DNA of 64,000 bases from Mya arenaria (lineage: Eukaryota > Mollusca > Bivalvia > Myida > Myidae), in NCBI RefSeq assembly GCF_026914265.1, contig NC_069124.1, positions 7,466,213-7,530,212 of the forward strand, in the 5' to 3' direction. The notes below the pieces were generated by a model that saw only the letters and a program-made list of their open reading frames with translations, was not told the DNA's origin and did no database searches. Positions 1 through 13,400 of this stretch are shown here, piece after piece. Numbering within the stretch: the stretch's first letter is position 1; each line of letters begins with the position of its first letter. The translations under genes and the position numbers were made by a program.

Positions 1-2188
1 CACGTAAACCAGTCGGAAATACGCGGGGAAACAGAACAGGTACCCGTTACCATAACAACGTCCTGTCAAAAGTGAAAGTACTTTTTGTCATACCCCTTAT
101 TTCTCACAATTTCTGCAGCTATATAGAAATGTTTTACTACAAAAAACGTTCCGATGTTTATGTTTCATTATTTAAATCAAACCGTGGTGAACTTAGAGCG
201 TGTTTATTGTGATTTTTTTTTGTAGGTTCAGTATGTTGTTCGCGTTTCGTGGAATGATTGCGAAACTTCCGGTTAAAATAAGGAGACAGAAATTCGTAGG
301 TTGTATTGTCTATTAAAAGTCGTTGGCGCACGTCGTATATTAACAAGGATGAATTGGATTACAGTGCAAAAATGTATAGCTTCTGACAAACACAAACTGC
401 AAAATGATATCGTGTTCATCATAGTCAAAATGGATATTTTTTTCTGAATTTGAATCTGGGGAGCATTGAACACACTGCTTCACGATCACATATTTGAAGA
501 GAAAAACACAAGGAATCGTGATATTCGTAGTTGTTAATTAGTTTAATAATGATTTAGAATTTAAATCGTTATAGAATACTGAAAATGATGTAATAATAAC
601 ATAGTGTGTGTTTCCGATAAAACAGAAAAAATCCGAACATAAGATATCTGGCAGTCAGTGCAAGAAGTCAAACTTATCCGTTGCTTATTGCCAACGGGCA
701 TAGCTGGAATTAGAAGGATATTTTTCAGGACTGATTTTAAAATCAGTTCTTAGACCTGTTTTTTTTTTAAATATATAACACAAATTAAAATTTATCTTAA
801 TGCTCCCGAATTTTCTTTGGTGAAGTACATAAATGTAGATTTTGACTGTCTATGTATCCGTAAGCCCCAAACTTTGAAGTGAAGAGGAATTTCCATCAGG
901 GCTTCTACTTTTTTTGGTTATATTTTCTATATAAAAACCACATCACGGTAAATTGTCACGGTGCTATTTCGTTAAAGACAGAAAAACACATTTGACCTCC
1001 TTATTATATCGTGTCTGAAACTGTGTTCAATGTTTGATTACTTCACAATGGAAAGGATATGCTTATATTGTGGGCAAAAGGTTAGAATTGGCCATTTACA
1101 CTTCTTTATTACACTGACATGTTTCATAAAATCCATGGGTTGATAATATATGCACCTCATATGCATAGATGCATTCGAATAAATATATACAATTAATTTT
1201 AATGAGCGCTTGAACTCAAAGTGTTGAGGTCAATATTTTCAGTCATTAAAAGGATCTTTTAATTATGCTTTTGAAACTTTATGGTGATCTATCACCCTTT
1301 TTTCAGCCTATGAAATAGCTGACACAAGTAAGGTGTGTTTTGTCTTCATGATATAAGAAGATTTAAAAAATAAAAAAATCGGAGAAAAATCCGATTTATT
1401 TTTATTTATTTCCCCTTTGGGACATTTTATGCATTTTATTTTTATTTTTATTTCCTCCTCCTTACCCAACTTTTTGAAAAATCTCCCGTAAATCTAAAGA
1501 TAAAAAAACTCTGGCCTAAGCGGTAATGTAAAAATGCAAAACTGTAAGTCCCATCAAGCTAAAGTGCAGAGGTACCTACCTAGTTCATGGTCTCATATAT
1601 GGGCCAAAGTAAGAAGCTAAGCTCTCAAACTTCTTAGGAGATCGGATGATTTGAAAATAAGATTAAAAAACGAATAACTAAATCGAACGTTTGTGCTGAG
1701 CGAATAACTCAGCCATCTACCTTCAATGTCAATGTCACATTGAGAGACCAAAGATCGGTTTTGTATTTATTTCTATTCCCCTCCATAACTTATCGACTGA
1801 TTAATGTTTAAAATATCATGGTAAATAAGTTCATCAAATAGAGCCGACCATCAGAGCGAAGGTCCATCATATTGTAAGTCAAGGTCAACTCAACGGGTCA
1901 AATGTGAGCCTTGTGTCCGTTCCACGACTATTTAAAACTCCGTGTAGGAAATATTTCAAAATAACATAACACGAATGTTTACCTCATCAAGCTGACCTGC
2001 TGTGTGCCCGAGTTCATTTCAAACAACGTTTTGTCTATTTATTTTGTCTATAATTCCATGCTTACTTATTTTCCCAGTATAATAAATTGATGTTAAGAGT
2101 ATCATCCAAAGCGTATCATCTAAAGCGATTATATCATGGAATGTCACAACGGGGTTTCTGCTATTAAAGCATGTGAACAATGCCGCTG
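1..2188. other. AT-rich intergenic DNA, no gene recognised
   Basis: Only short open frames occur on either strand, with no recognisable domain, codon bias or paired splice sites. Homopolymer A and T runs are common. I see nothing here that supports a gene or an RNA. Confidence 0.6.
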
Positions 2189-2189
2189 A

Positions 2190-2640
2190 AAATCCTCAAT
2201 CAGATGAATACACGAATGGCAATGAAAGTAGCTTTGCCCTGGTTCACCTTGAACCAAATTGAATGGTACGCACAAACAGGAGATTGAGGCTTCTGGTGTT
2301 CCTAATTTCCTTCCTGATTGATTGCTTGTTTTAATTCTTCTAGGGATGGTGGGGCAGATTTGTAAACATGCTGTTTTTTTTTCAAATATCCCAATAAAAG
2401 TTCATTGGGCTTAGATCTGGAGAATGAGGCGACCACTCGTATTCCGGTCTGAAGGAAGTATGGGAATATTATTGATACCATACATGATTAATGTTTTCCA
2501 TTTTCGACTGACCTCTGGTTTAAATTACTTCTTCAAAGTTTTCAAATACCGCTCGCTGTTAAATATTGTAACTTGTCTAGTTTCGGCCTAGAAAAAGAAT
2601 CTGCCTTTTATTCCCAGCGAGCTCATAATAACAATACCGT
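2190..2640 (-). pseudogene. degraded mariner/Tc1-like (IS630 superfamily) transposase fossil
   Basis: Read on the minus strand, positions about 2450 to 2300 encode a piece with SPDLSPMNFYWDI followed by a PPSLEELKQAI stretch. This matches the C-terminal catalytic region of mariner/Tc1-type transposases (the SPDL-P block near the last catalytic acid, then the LEELK helix). Further upstream on that strand, about 2640 to 2500, another frame gives an N-x-QRYLKTLKK-like piece, the segment that normally precedes it. Frames change several times and stop codons interrupt, so it cannot make a protein. Family membership is from memory of the motif; the exact clade is not determined. Confidence 0.6.
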
Positions 2641-3984
2641 TATGTACTGGGAGTGAAGTGTTTTTCTATATCTGTATATAATCGGTTTGTCAAGTAATAA
2701 AAATTGGCAGTTACGTTTGCTCATTTAAGGATTAAATTAAATCATGGTAAGACCCAGTTAAAGTGTGATATATGTAAAATGTATTTGCCATAGCAACCTC
2801 ATGTTTGTCAGGCGTTTCTTTAATATAGCTTGGATACTTTATTTTTATTTTATGACCCAGTTATTTTCCCGGACAGATGGCCAGAGTCCTAACCGATAAA
2901 TGACCAAACATTATTTTCGGAAGCCGCTCAGCCTTTTGTTTAATGTTCAGATTAATGACAACTCATTCACGTTTCTAGAATCTTGACATGCTACAAGAAA
3001 ATCTATGTGATATAAAATTATAAGGTTCAAAAACTACAACCTAGAATGTCAAAAGGCAGTTCTTGTTACCATGCATATTCAAACCGGCTGATGTTCCCTT
3101 GTCTAAAGAGTGCAGTGCAAAAACCTTCGGACAATCTTTTTAATATTTCAGCGACTTATATATCACATGATATCTGAATCTACCACTTGTAGCTATTATA
3201 CAGCAAGACATTCTCTTCCCTTTCTAGAAACCCTTTCACTATTGGGTATTATGCAACTTCGTTGCATTTTTAAAAACAAACCCCCAATAAAACCCAGTTT
3301 GATTTACAATTTTCTGAGCTAATTTCATGAATTATTATTTTGAAATAGTCAACCCTCGCAGCAAAAATAGCAACTTGCCAAAAAGTGACCTATAAAAATA
3401 TTATTAAAATCAATTTTATTTGCCTGTTTTTAATTGAGGAAAACGGTTTTGTTCATATTTTGCAATTATTGACATTTGAAGACAATATTCCACACTATTG
3501 TGCCGCTTAGACCAATGTGGATACCATGCACTGGCTAGGTTTTACCGAGAATTTGACAATCCGCAAATGTTTAGGTGCAACTGTTAAAAGCGGTTTAGAA
3601 TGTCATATTCTCTCTATTAAAGTGTAAACGTGGCCACATATGACAACATCGATAACTTCTGAAACACCGTCCTAGCGTAAAAGGCTAAAGACCAGTAATT
3701 CACGTTTTCATAATCTCAAATGCTAAACATTGAATGTTTACAGGCTAACTGAATACCCATTAATATCACAAATAGCCTTTATATAAAGCCTTTAACACAA
3801 CCAAAATGGTTTCCAGATAAAAAAATATATATCTGATGTTAAACAGTATTTTCATTATAAAACCTACAGCGTAGAAGACTAAAAAGAAGTTTTTGTATCC
3901 ATGCGCATGCAAAACGGCTGGTGGCTCCCGGTCGAGATATAGATACCGATGTGTAAAACAGATCAAATATTTACCACAATTGTT
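2641..3984. other. intergenic DNA with a short old internal duplication
   Basis: No gene seen. A stretch near 3050-3095 (TTCTTGTTACCATGCATATTC, then a CCGGCTGATGTTCCC-like run) resembles one near 3890-3930 (GTTTTTGTATCCATGCGCATG, then ACGGCTGGTGGCTCCC), about 70% alike over some 45 bases. This suggests an old local duplication. The rest is AT-rich and featureless. Confidence 0.4.
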
Positions 3985-4165
3985 AACGCTAATGGAAATC
4001 GTGGTCTTTAAAGACGATATTTGAGCAATAGTTTGTATCATCATTTGCTAAAGGGTTCAAGCATTTGATGTCTTAGTTTTAACACTCCTAATGTTTTGTC
4101 GCTGACGGAATACAAAATTGTGCATTTTATAACAACATGAGCGAGTACCTTTCAGTACTAAGCTT
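3985..4165 (+). repeat. diverged copy of the sequence that precedes receptor exon 1
   Basis: This stretch aligns by eye with about 10270-10430, ending just before the first coding exon of the adhesion GPCR. Shared blocks in the same order are AAAGAC-ATATTTGAGCA, AAGGGTTC-AGC, TCTTAGTTTTAAC-CTCC, a TACAAAAT-GTGCA block and AACATGAG-GAGT. Identity is roughly 65-70%. The exon itself is not conserved after the upstream copy: no ATG with a signal-peptide frame follows. Confidence 0.55.
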
Positions 4166-4703
4166 AATCATTACTTTCAACTTACTCGGGTGTTTAAAGG
4201 TCCGCCTACTGCCACGTGTCAGTCAAGGAGAATGTATTTTAAGGCAGTTTTAAAAGTGACCTAAGACTGAAGTGATATCAAGGCTCGCTCGCTTCGCTCA
4301 CTCCGCCAATTTTTAATCATTAAGAACTCACTCCATGGCATCTAACTAATACTTAGCAATGTAAAATTACCGGTGTGTGCATGAATGAAAATCAATATTA
4401 ACATAATGCAACAGGTTGTTTCAATACTAAACCTTTAGGCACGGCTGAATTCTTGAGACAGTTTTAGACAGTCAAAACAAACCGGACCGTAAGTGGCGGA
4501 TACCAGCATTATCCTCACATTGTCATAACTACAACTACATAACTCACACTTAACTACGTTGACGCAAAATGCATGGTGTGTGAGAAACTTTACCCTCTTG
4601 TCTAATTGTGTGCACACATCTGCACTTGAATTGAAAAGGCTTGGATGTAAGTTTTCGCGGAAGTGTACCCAATCTCTTCAACGCAAATGTAGGTTTGTGC
4701 TTA

Positions 4704-5034
4704 GGCCTAAAATAAAAATATGTCCGTTTCGGGTAACCCGACCCTACCTATAAAAATGCGCCGACCCTATCTATTTTTTCCATTTCTGAGCCAAAAAAAT
4801 ATTCGTTAGCGAATAGAGTTACGAAGGGCGGATAAATGCAGATTTTAATCAGAATTATTGTTAATATGATAAAACAAAGTCAGGCAAAGACAGTAATGTA
4901 GGAACGACTGCCATGTGCAAAAAAACACTCTGAACTTACGACAGATTTTGAAAAAAATAAAATTAAAAAAATCCCTACCTACCCTACCTAGAAATTTTGG
5001 GAAGGTTACCCTAAACAAACAATTTTTTTTGGCC
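4704..5034. mobile_element. MITE with imperfect long terminal inverted repeats and TTA target duplication
   Basis: The left end starts GGCCTAAAATAAAAAT and runs through GGGTAACC; the right end, reverse-complemented, starts GGCCAAAAAAAATTG and also runs through GTTTAGGGTAACC. The inverted repeats are roughly 45 bases and imperfect. A TTA trinucleotide lies directly outside each end (4701-4703 and 5035-5037), which fits the 3-bp TWA/TTA duplication of PIF/Harbinger-type or ISL2EU elements. The 331-bp body has no open frame, so it is non-autonomous. CCCTACCTA blocks repeat near both ends. Confidence 0.65.
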
Positions 5035-5037
5035 TTA

Positions 5038-6400
5038 TTAAATTTGTTTGTATTCGTGAACAGTTCAGGTTTATTGGGTAAGGGGTGAAAAAGGTCTTCG
5101 ACACTTTCTTAATATGTCCAGAATTGTATAATAATTATAAATAATTTTTATATTGTTTACTATTTTGAAATTGCATGCCTCTTTCACGTCCAAAACATGT
5201 GCGCATACACGGTTTGGAGAAGTAAGCGTTCATTTAAGACCCAAATTATATTATTTTTAGGCATGTTAAAGTTTAAAACATCATGATGAACACAAGAAGT
5301 AAATATTTCACTCGTAGACACACCACTCCTGAAATATATCAGTTGATGTTCAGTGAAATGTATAGCAATCTTGCATTGAAACAACCAAATATTATTTATT
5401 TATTTCCTGCATTTGAGCGAAACAGTGGAAAATATTTGTGAACATTGAATCTTTCTTTCAGGCTAGAGTGAAATGATAACGTTTGATCATGTTCACTCTG
5501 GCTGACTACTGAGCTCGTTTCTGTAGATTTTCATTTAAATATTGAGAAGAACTACTTTTTACAAATAGTTGGGGACTCATCTTTAAATGATGCTGTGTGA
5601 GCGGAAACAAATTAAATGGTTTCAATGCTTGATAAATTCTGTTTAAAACCCTAATGTTATCATAAAAAATTATTTCCCTTCTTCTTTCAAGGATTCTGTG
5701 TTTTTTTTGGAATTGCTGATTTTGACAAGCACCCATGATAGTGAAAATGCACAGACTCATGAATAAAGCAAAATGCACCTCATATAAAAAGTAAGCCATG
5801 CAATTTGCCTGTTTTATTTTGATCAATATCCATTGTTTCACTAAATTTCATCGTGGTTCAGTACTTAGTTTACTTTACGATTCTCATTTAACTATAGAAC
5901 TAAGCTGTTTTATTATACTCCTTTTTAGGTTTAGTTGTAATACTTTATTGTTATTCCAAGTAGAATAAGCCTACTTCTGTGAAATAAAATTAGCTTGAAA
6001 TCGAATCATGTGCAACTCTAAAATCAGTCATCAGTGGCTAATTCTATGACCAGGGAAGTAAATTAAGTGCGGAAAAAAGGCGAGAAATGCATGAACTGAA
6101 AATAAAATATTGATTTCAGTGCAAGATCAGACTTTATTTTAATCATAGAAAAATCATGTTTAACTTGTTGTTGCGTCCCCCGTAAAATAGAATACGATCT
6201 TTCGAATATAGTAAACAACGAATATAGTATGTATACTTCATCGAGTGAACACGCACTTTTACACTTCACGGCTGGCTTTGCAACGAGAGAATTATTTACT
6301 TTTGATTTCCTGAGGTGAAATATATTGCAATCTTACACTTAATAACTTTTTATAATTTGTGTCTTTATTTAATGGCTAAAACGGATAAAAACAATTTAAA
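5038..6400. other. intergenic DNA, nothing recognised
   Basis: AT-rich. A 111-codon minus-strand frame at 5506-5841 has no recognisable domain and a composition expected of chance. No RNA gene or repeat noted. Confidence 0.5.
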
Positions 6401-6404
6401 TGTC

Positions 6405-6605
6405 CAATGTCGTGCCAGCACGACTTACATTTTCGAAAGCCTAATGACAATTGACGTGCTGGCACGGCATTCATTTTTCAATGTCAAATGTCCAATGTCG
6501 TGCCAGCACGTCATTCATTTTTCAATGTCCAATGTCGTGCCAGCATGACATTCTTTTTTGAGAGCCCCATATCCAATGTCATGCCAGCACGACTTTCATT
6601 TTGAA
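6405..6605. repeat. five-copy array of a CGTGCCAGCACG-type palindrome
   Basis: The core GTCGTGCCAGCACGAC (7-bp arms around CA) occurs at 6409-6424. Variants follow near 6454 (central CA replaced by TG), 6497, 6536 and 6578, spaced about 40-45 bases and separated by TTCATTTTTCAATGTCCAAT-like spacers. Copies differ at one or two arm positions. It is a small degenerate tandem array; whether the palindromes bind a protein or are a remnant of inverted-repeat DNA is unknown. Confidence 0.7.
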
Positions 6606-6689
6606 TGTCCAATGTCCATTTTCGTATGTTAAGCTAACTGTACACAGTCATTCGACCTTTTCTTTTGTCTCCAAGTAATTTATTTATTT

Positions 6690-6960
6690 CAGCTCTCTCA
6701 TCGTTCCTCACTTCCGCCCTCGCCCCCCCCCCCCCCCCCACACACACACACGCACACACTCTCTCTCTCCCGCCCTGTATCTCCATTCCCTCTATTACCC
6801 CCTCCTAGCCTTACTTTAAATCTCTTCTCCTGTACATTGATGAGACTTTAATAAACTACAAACATTCGTCTCCTTCACGCAACATCCTCCACCTCCAATC
6901 CCCTTTAACCACGCTTTTAACCTCTCTACCATTCTCCCATTTAATTCCTCCAATTACTTC
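6690..6960 (+). repeat. pyrimidine-rich low-complexity tract with poly-C, CA and CT runs
   Basis: A run of 17 C (6723-6739) leads into CACACA and CTCTCT microsatellites and then a long C/T-rich stretch. No coding potential. Confidence 0.85.
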
Positions 6961-9900
6961 TAGAACGGGTCATAGTGCTCAATTAGTGTTGTTAATTCCG
7001 TTATGCTTTCAACAAGTTGATCAAATGACCAATCAAACCCGGTATATTGAAATGAAGTCGATTAGGTAGGTACTTAAGTAGTTATTACCGATAACTAATA
7101 CACAGTAAAAGTTAACACCTTATTGTCACGTGACATTTGGTTTTAGTAATGCCAATGTTCTTAAGATAATTTAGCTTCGGGGTTAATGTGGGTGCTTGAT
7201 TAACAGTGTTTAAAGCCGAAATAAATAAAGGTTTAAATTACAAAAAAGATTGAAAAAATTATGAACAAATAATATTATCTGAAAGTCTCATAACATTTTA
7301 TCCGCGGCTACTTTCAGTGTCCAAAAAGAAGCTTGACTAAATGCATTGTATTTTCCCAGAAGTACTCTCATTTCACACTTTTTATTTGTTCAAACAAAAA
7401 TATATCACAATAGTTCCATACGTTGTATGCATTGTATTCGAATAATGTCTCTTTCTGAATAGAGAGAATTGCAAGCAGTGTCAATGACGCCCCGATATGT
7501 TCATACCCATGGTGTGGTTTGTGCTCCCGATGGATATCAGTATATTGATTAGAATTGATATAATCGCTTTAATGTTTTTGCCAATGATCATGTAGATTTA
7601 CTGTTGGCAATGTCATACAATTCCTAGTGCAATCGGAAACGTTTCCTGTAAAATATGACACTCCTGAAGCCGGAGTACAATACTTTGTATGATGAAATGA
7701 TAACTAGTGTTATTAGTCAGATAGCAATAATGATACGGTACGTCCCGAGAGTATGATTCGCGTTTGACATCTGATTTGGTACAAATGCCAGTTTGATATA
7801 ATGGACATGACTGATTATTGCTAATGATACATATCAATATTTTCTAAACGGCGTATGAGATAATGACTTTTCTCTGAAGTCTATTAAGGAAATGGATAAC
7901 CCTAGAAGCTAAAAAATGTCATTTCCAGCCTGGAAATGTTTCATCAAATAAATTAAATGCTTTCCAAATACAGAGCCTATTGTTTTGCTTTGAGTAATTT
8001 ATAATATTACAAATGATTTGTAAGATATGGTAAAATATCATAATATCCAACTTTGCTTTATTGAACTTTTCTGAGTTTTATTTTAAGATCATTTTCAGTC
8101 AGTTTTATTTGTTATTGGACAATTTAAAATAACGGAGTTCTTTCTGTTTAAACTAGTAATTAACTTGTTTAATTTAAAGAATCCTACGTACAAATAATCC
8201 TGTCATTTCTCCAGCCATGGTCAACAATGTTTTTGTTTAATGCTGTAAAATAAAATACGTTTTAAACATAGTTATCGCAATTTGTCTCTTAATTCAAGTG
8301 AAATCGGACTCGACAAGATTGATTTTGGACTATTTCATGGCCAAAAAAGGTTGTTTGTACTATTGTTTCCGGTTTAATTTTACATGTTCTTTCCCTGCAC
8401 ATAAAAAACCCTTTTAACTGATTCCAAAATGACTCAGTAAGTATACTACGTAGATTTTCAGCCAACTAAATTGCAGATAGGCAATCAATGTGTTAGGCTT
8501 AATTTATGTGGCCTATTGCTACTTATCCTACTTATCCGATACACACTCCCTATGTTCACATTTTGCCGTTACAAGTCAGTTAAATGATCTGAGGTAAAAC
8601 CTTAATGATAAAGATGGGCTCGTTTGCTAAGTTCACGCCGCCTATTATTGATCATGAAGATATTTCTTCATGTCATCTGACTACTAAATGGGCACATACG
8701 ACATCCAATATTAATTGTACACCTGACAACTTAAATTTAAACCAGTTTCGCTCTACATTTAAAATAAAATAAATAACACATCTTCGTTCTGTATCTTGAC
8801 TCAGTCTCGTACTTTCTCCTTTGCTATTTATGGATGTTCTGCTTTTATACCTAAGATTTGCCCTTATCTCGCTCACATGAAAGTGTTGTCAGCCTGCCGC
8901 ATAAACAGTCCTACTCCCTCATTTACCAATCTCCTGTCATTGTTTTAACAACGCAGTCACTTAACAAGGAATGTTGATGATAAAAGTAATCCGTTACCAC
9001 CCGTGGGTACATCGCAAAATAATGAACTTAATGTCCGAATAAACTTTCATCGTTTTCGAATTTTCGTAAGTTGTCTGACATTTTAAATTATTGCTAAGGA
9101 TTACCTGAAGGATCTGTTTACTTTATTCAGTAAGATTTATTCTCATTTTTTCCTCGATATAAAATTATTGCAAGTGTAGAAACTTTTATAGGGCACAACC
9201 TTCTTACAAATGAATGTATAACAATTTATCCTTTTTATATCGTGGTTTTTCAGTGTTTCTGCCAAATTAAGTGATTGTAACTTTATTAATTTTCTTTTAC
9301 GCTGTTTTTAATGAGTTAATTAAAATCAACCTGCCTTGATCACCAGTTCATATTGTGTTTTTTCCCTCTCTGTTTGCTTAAGTAGAGCATTTACATTTTA
9401 AAAAATGTGATGCAAAACAATGTCGGTATCATTTTGGTTTCGACAACTCATTCGTAAAGGTATTTGTTTGGATTGCAAGGATGGTTTTAATTAAATCTAA
9501 TGCATTGATCTGCGGTAAACAAAAAGAGTTGTTTTTACTAACTTGCATTCGAATTTAATATGTGGCATTTTGTGGAAAACACTTCAAATCAATATAGAAA
9601 AAAGAAGCATTTCATTAAATAATGGCAGATAAATAAAAGTTTATTTTTCATTAAATCATAATACATATTTCAAATAAAAATAACCAGACTTTTTGCGCAT
9701 GGCGAAAGTTCTGCATTGAATTAGATAGACATAACCTTAATCTTAATCCCAAATAAAAAGATTTATAGAGATAATCATAAAAATCATTCAAACATTTTTG
9801 ACGAAAAGTAATCTGGTTACGCCCTTAAGTGTCTTTTTCTAAAATTTTGCAAATGCTTCATTTAATCTCAAACATGTGAAAAAACGCATTACAAAATACA

Positions 9901-10430
9901 AATATATACATCAATAGATGCAGCGAGGCCATTTTTAGTTTTCTTTTTGAAATATTATTAGATAGTTTTGCTTAAATTACAAAGCAACATAATTATGTTC
10001 TTATTCTGAAGAAATGTCTAGTCTTGCTATAAAGAGGCTCGCTCATGAAAGTTTTTGCACCAATATGTTTTTCCCGGTAAGGCATTTGTAATAAAAATTG
10101 TTATAACTAGTTTTACTCATTGATACCGATATTGCAGAAAATACACATGATGTATAACAATATAGTCTGGTATAAGTGGGGTGCGAACACACGGCGGTAA
10201 AGTCAAGATTGTTTTAGGAAAACCTCACCTTAAAACCTATTGTTGAATCACGTTACTATCTCTATGCAATATCGATGAATTCAAAGACAATATTTGAGCA
10301 TATATGAACATTTGTTGAAGGGTTCCAGCCGTCGGTATCTTAGTTTTAACTCTCCAAATGATTTGCCACACTTTATTTTGTCATACAAAATAGTGCAATT
10401 TACAAAAACATGAGTGAGTCCCTTTTTTAT
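6961..10430. other. intergenic DNA upstream of the receptor gene
   Basis: No gene, RNA or clear transposon recognised. The last 160 bases share ancestry with 3985-4165. A polypyrimidine run followed by AG ends at 10432, just before the first coding exon. That could be a splice acceptor for an upstream untranslated exon, so the promoter may lie further upstream and is not identified. Confidence 0.45.
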
Positions 10431-10453
10431 AGTTCAGAACAGCACCAAGAAAC

Positions 10454-13400
10454 ATGGCGATTCTGCTCCTGCTGATGACCCTGTCTTGGGTGGGCCACAC
10501 GGTGGGACAAGACAGTATAGTAAAAGGTACAGATAAACCATAACATGTTCGTAGATAGTAGTTCTATGAAAAAGAGACCACTTAAACTGCTTTTAAATTT
10601 GTATAATGTTTTATTAATTAATAAATTTAATATATTTCGTCATATATCGTTTTGCATAACAATTACTCAAACACACTAGTTTTTCTGTTTCGCCTCTATT
10701 TGATATGCCGATTCAAATATTTAAATAATGAGGGTGTCACCACTACCCCTTTGGCTCGCCTGTTTCCGGCCAATGTTTGGCGGTATTCCGGAAGCCGAAG
10801 TAAAGTACACCGGATTCCACTTATTAAGCAGACTTGATTCGAGTTTTATAAGAAGACAAGCCATTTTAAATGACTGAAATACAAATGACTCCATATTCTA
10901 ATTAAACTATATAATGCCATACCAAATCGTTTTTAGCGTGCACGCATGGATAGATTTTGGGCTTCCTCATAAAAAATATAAAAACTGGTTATCGTTTCCA
11001 CCCGTGAGATTATCAGGGTACGTGAGGTCGATTGTGGCATAATTACCGGGCAAAGACGAGCATGTGCATCCCTTGCGTCATTTTCATATATATAATTATG
11101 GTCAACGGATAACTGGTAGGGCAAATTCATACAAGCAAATCATTGTAAGGGCCTAAACGAAACAGTAGAAATAGATCGAGTGTAAATAAGCGTACATTTT
11201 CCTGCAAACAGGTTGAGATTATAAGTATCTTCCATGGCAGGGAGTGTAAGATATGTTTATCCGAACCCGAGCGTAGAGTGTTTTGCGGAAACGAGGTTTT
11301 ACCAAGTTTCCGCAAAACACCCTGCGCGAGGGTCGGGATGAACCTATCGCATTTACACGAGCGGCTGTGGTAGATGCTTTCTCTCCCGCCTCAGTTAAAG
11401 TGCACTATCACAGATAATCATTTTTACAACTTTTTTTTTATTTTTTGTAGGGATGGAAACCGGATACCAAATCGGTATCCGGATATTCGTATCAAGTATT
11501 CGAATACTATCCGGATACTCGTATAAAATTGTTTTCATAATGAGTAAATTTCCTATTATATGTCACCCACCTTCTGTTATTTGACATAATTGTCCACTTA
11601 ATTTATAATTCGTCATATGGCAATTTCATTCATTCTTTCTCAGTCTTAATAATTTATAATGTTATAATCAAAGCTAAACAACTCATTTTACGTCATAAAA
11701 CTCATGATAAAAACCACATAAACACCTCGCGAATTTGATAGTCACTTCGGCCGAGGTGGTTGCTTAGTTACTGCCACGTGCTTTCGAGTTTGTTATTTGT
11801 CAGCAGGTTTCATGTTAAATGACGCTTTGATTATTTGATAGTCGATTGTAATTTTATTTCATTACATTGTTTGATTTAATGCAATACCTACAATTTCTGC
11901 GGTGTTTTGTAATGAAGGATATAATTGTGGAAAAGATAAGAAAACAAAAAGACGATCTGATTTTTCTTTATTTACATGCGTGTACTTTTCTCATTTATCA
12001 ATAAACTAAACATGTTTACATATCGTATGAAAAATAAAATAAAACGTGAATAAATACTAAATAGGAAATAAATTATTTATATATTTGATAACTTAATTAA
12101 ACACTATACACACACTACTTTCAAGTCCGAAATGTTCGAATACTTCACAACAGTTTTTATTCGATGTCGCACTTAATCGAACGCATGTTCTTGTTCAGAA
12201 ATAAAATAGCGTCCACCATGTTACTTTTGAGGTGATGATACAGGAATAACGATTAATATTTTAAAACACAATTACAAGATACAAAATGATGAAAATTTGA
12301 CTGAAATGTGAAAAGATAAAAAAAAAAAATTTGTATTTATTGTTCAGATAGCAATAATTTCTTCATGCATATTCATCCAAAATACGATTGGTCATTAATA
12401 GCTTTGATTGCACGACCCTTCACTTGTGATTGGACGAGCAATTCCTACGGATTAATGATCAATCCTTTAATATCAACTAGTGCCAATTAGTGTCAATTAA
12501 GCACATCTGAGATCATAAAACAACACTTGTCATTGTAAACAAGGTCATAGAACTTCACAGGGTGCTGCACAAGGACACAATATCACGCCTTGTGCAAACA
12601 CCCAATTAGCAGACGATTTGTGACACATACCCGTTTCGCGACAGACACTGTTAATCACCTGAAATATTTCATCTGAAAAGTTTTATAACAATTGCTATGT
12701 CTCTGCTAAGCTATTTCATTGAAATTTTAATTCTTAACGAATATTCGAATACCTATTTTGGTATCGAATATTCGAATACCTATTTTGGTATCCGAATACT
12801 TGCGTGATATCCGGATATTCGCTTCCATCCCTAATTTTTTGTCTTGGAAAGAGCATTTTTTGGGTAAATATCTGCAAATCAATGATAAAAGATTACTGAC
12901 AAAAAATCAGATCGCAGATTTTTTTATTTTTCCGTTCGAAAATTAGTGTTTTATGGCTTAAACCGTTACTAACGGTTTAGGGAAAATGCATAAAACATAA
13001 ATTTTTGAACTTAAATATAAAAATCTGCGATCAAATTCTTTGTCAGCAGTGTAACTGGTTTTTATGGATTTTCACAAAAATTGGCTCGTTTCAAGACAAA
13101 AATTAAAAAAAAAAGTTGTCATGTATATGCGCGCAGTGATTCAGGTTATAGTTAATAGTCAAATCGGTCTTTAAATAGTTCTAAGGGGAGTGAAGTATTA
13201 TTTCTTTAACGGTGCGTGAAAACTGTTTTATGGTGACATTTGAAGCGAGAAATAATTAATTAGCATTCGAAATATTGCCACAATACAAGGTTTCCATGAT
13301 GCTACAGACGACAGTCTTCAACGAGGGTGGTAATAACAATGTGGCGACCATTAAAAAGGAGTTCCATACGGGCATTTTATCTTCGCCCGTTGGCAAGATA

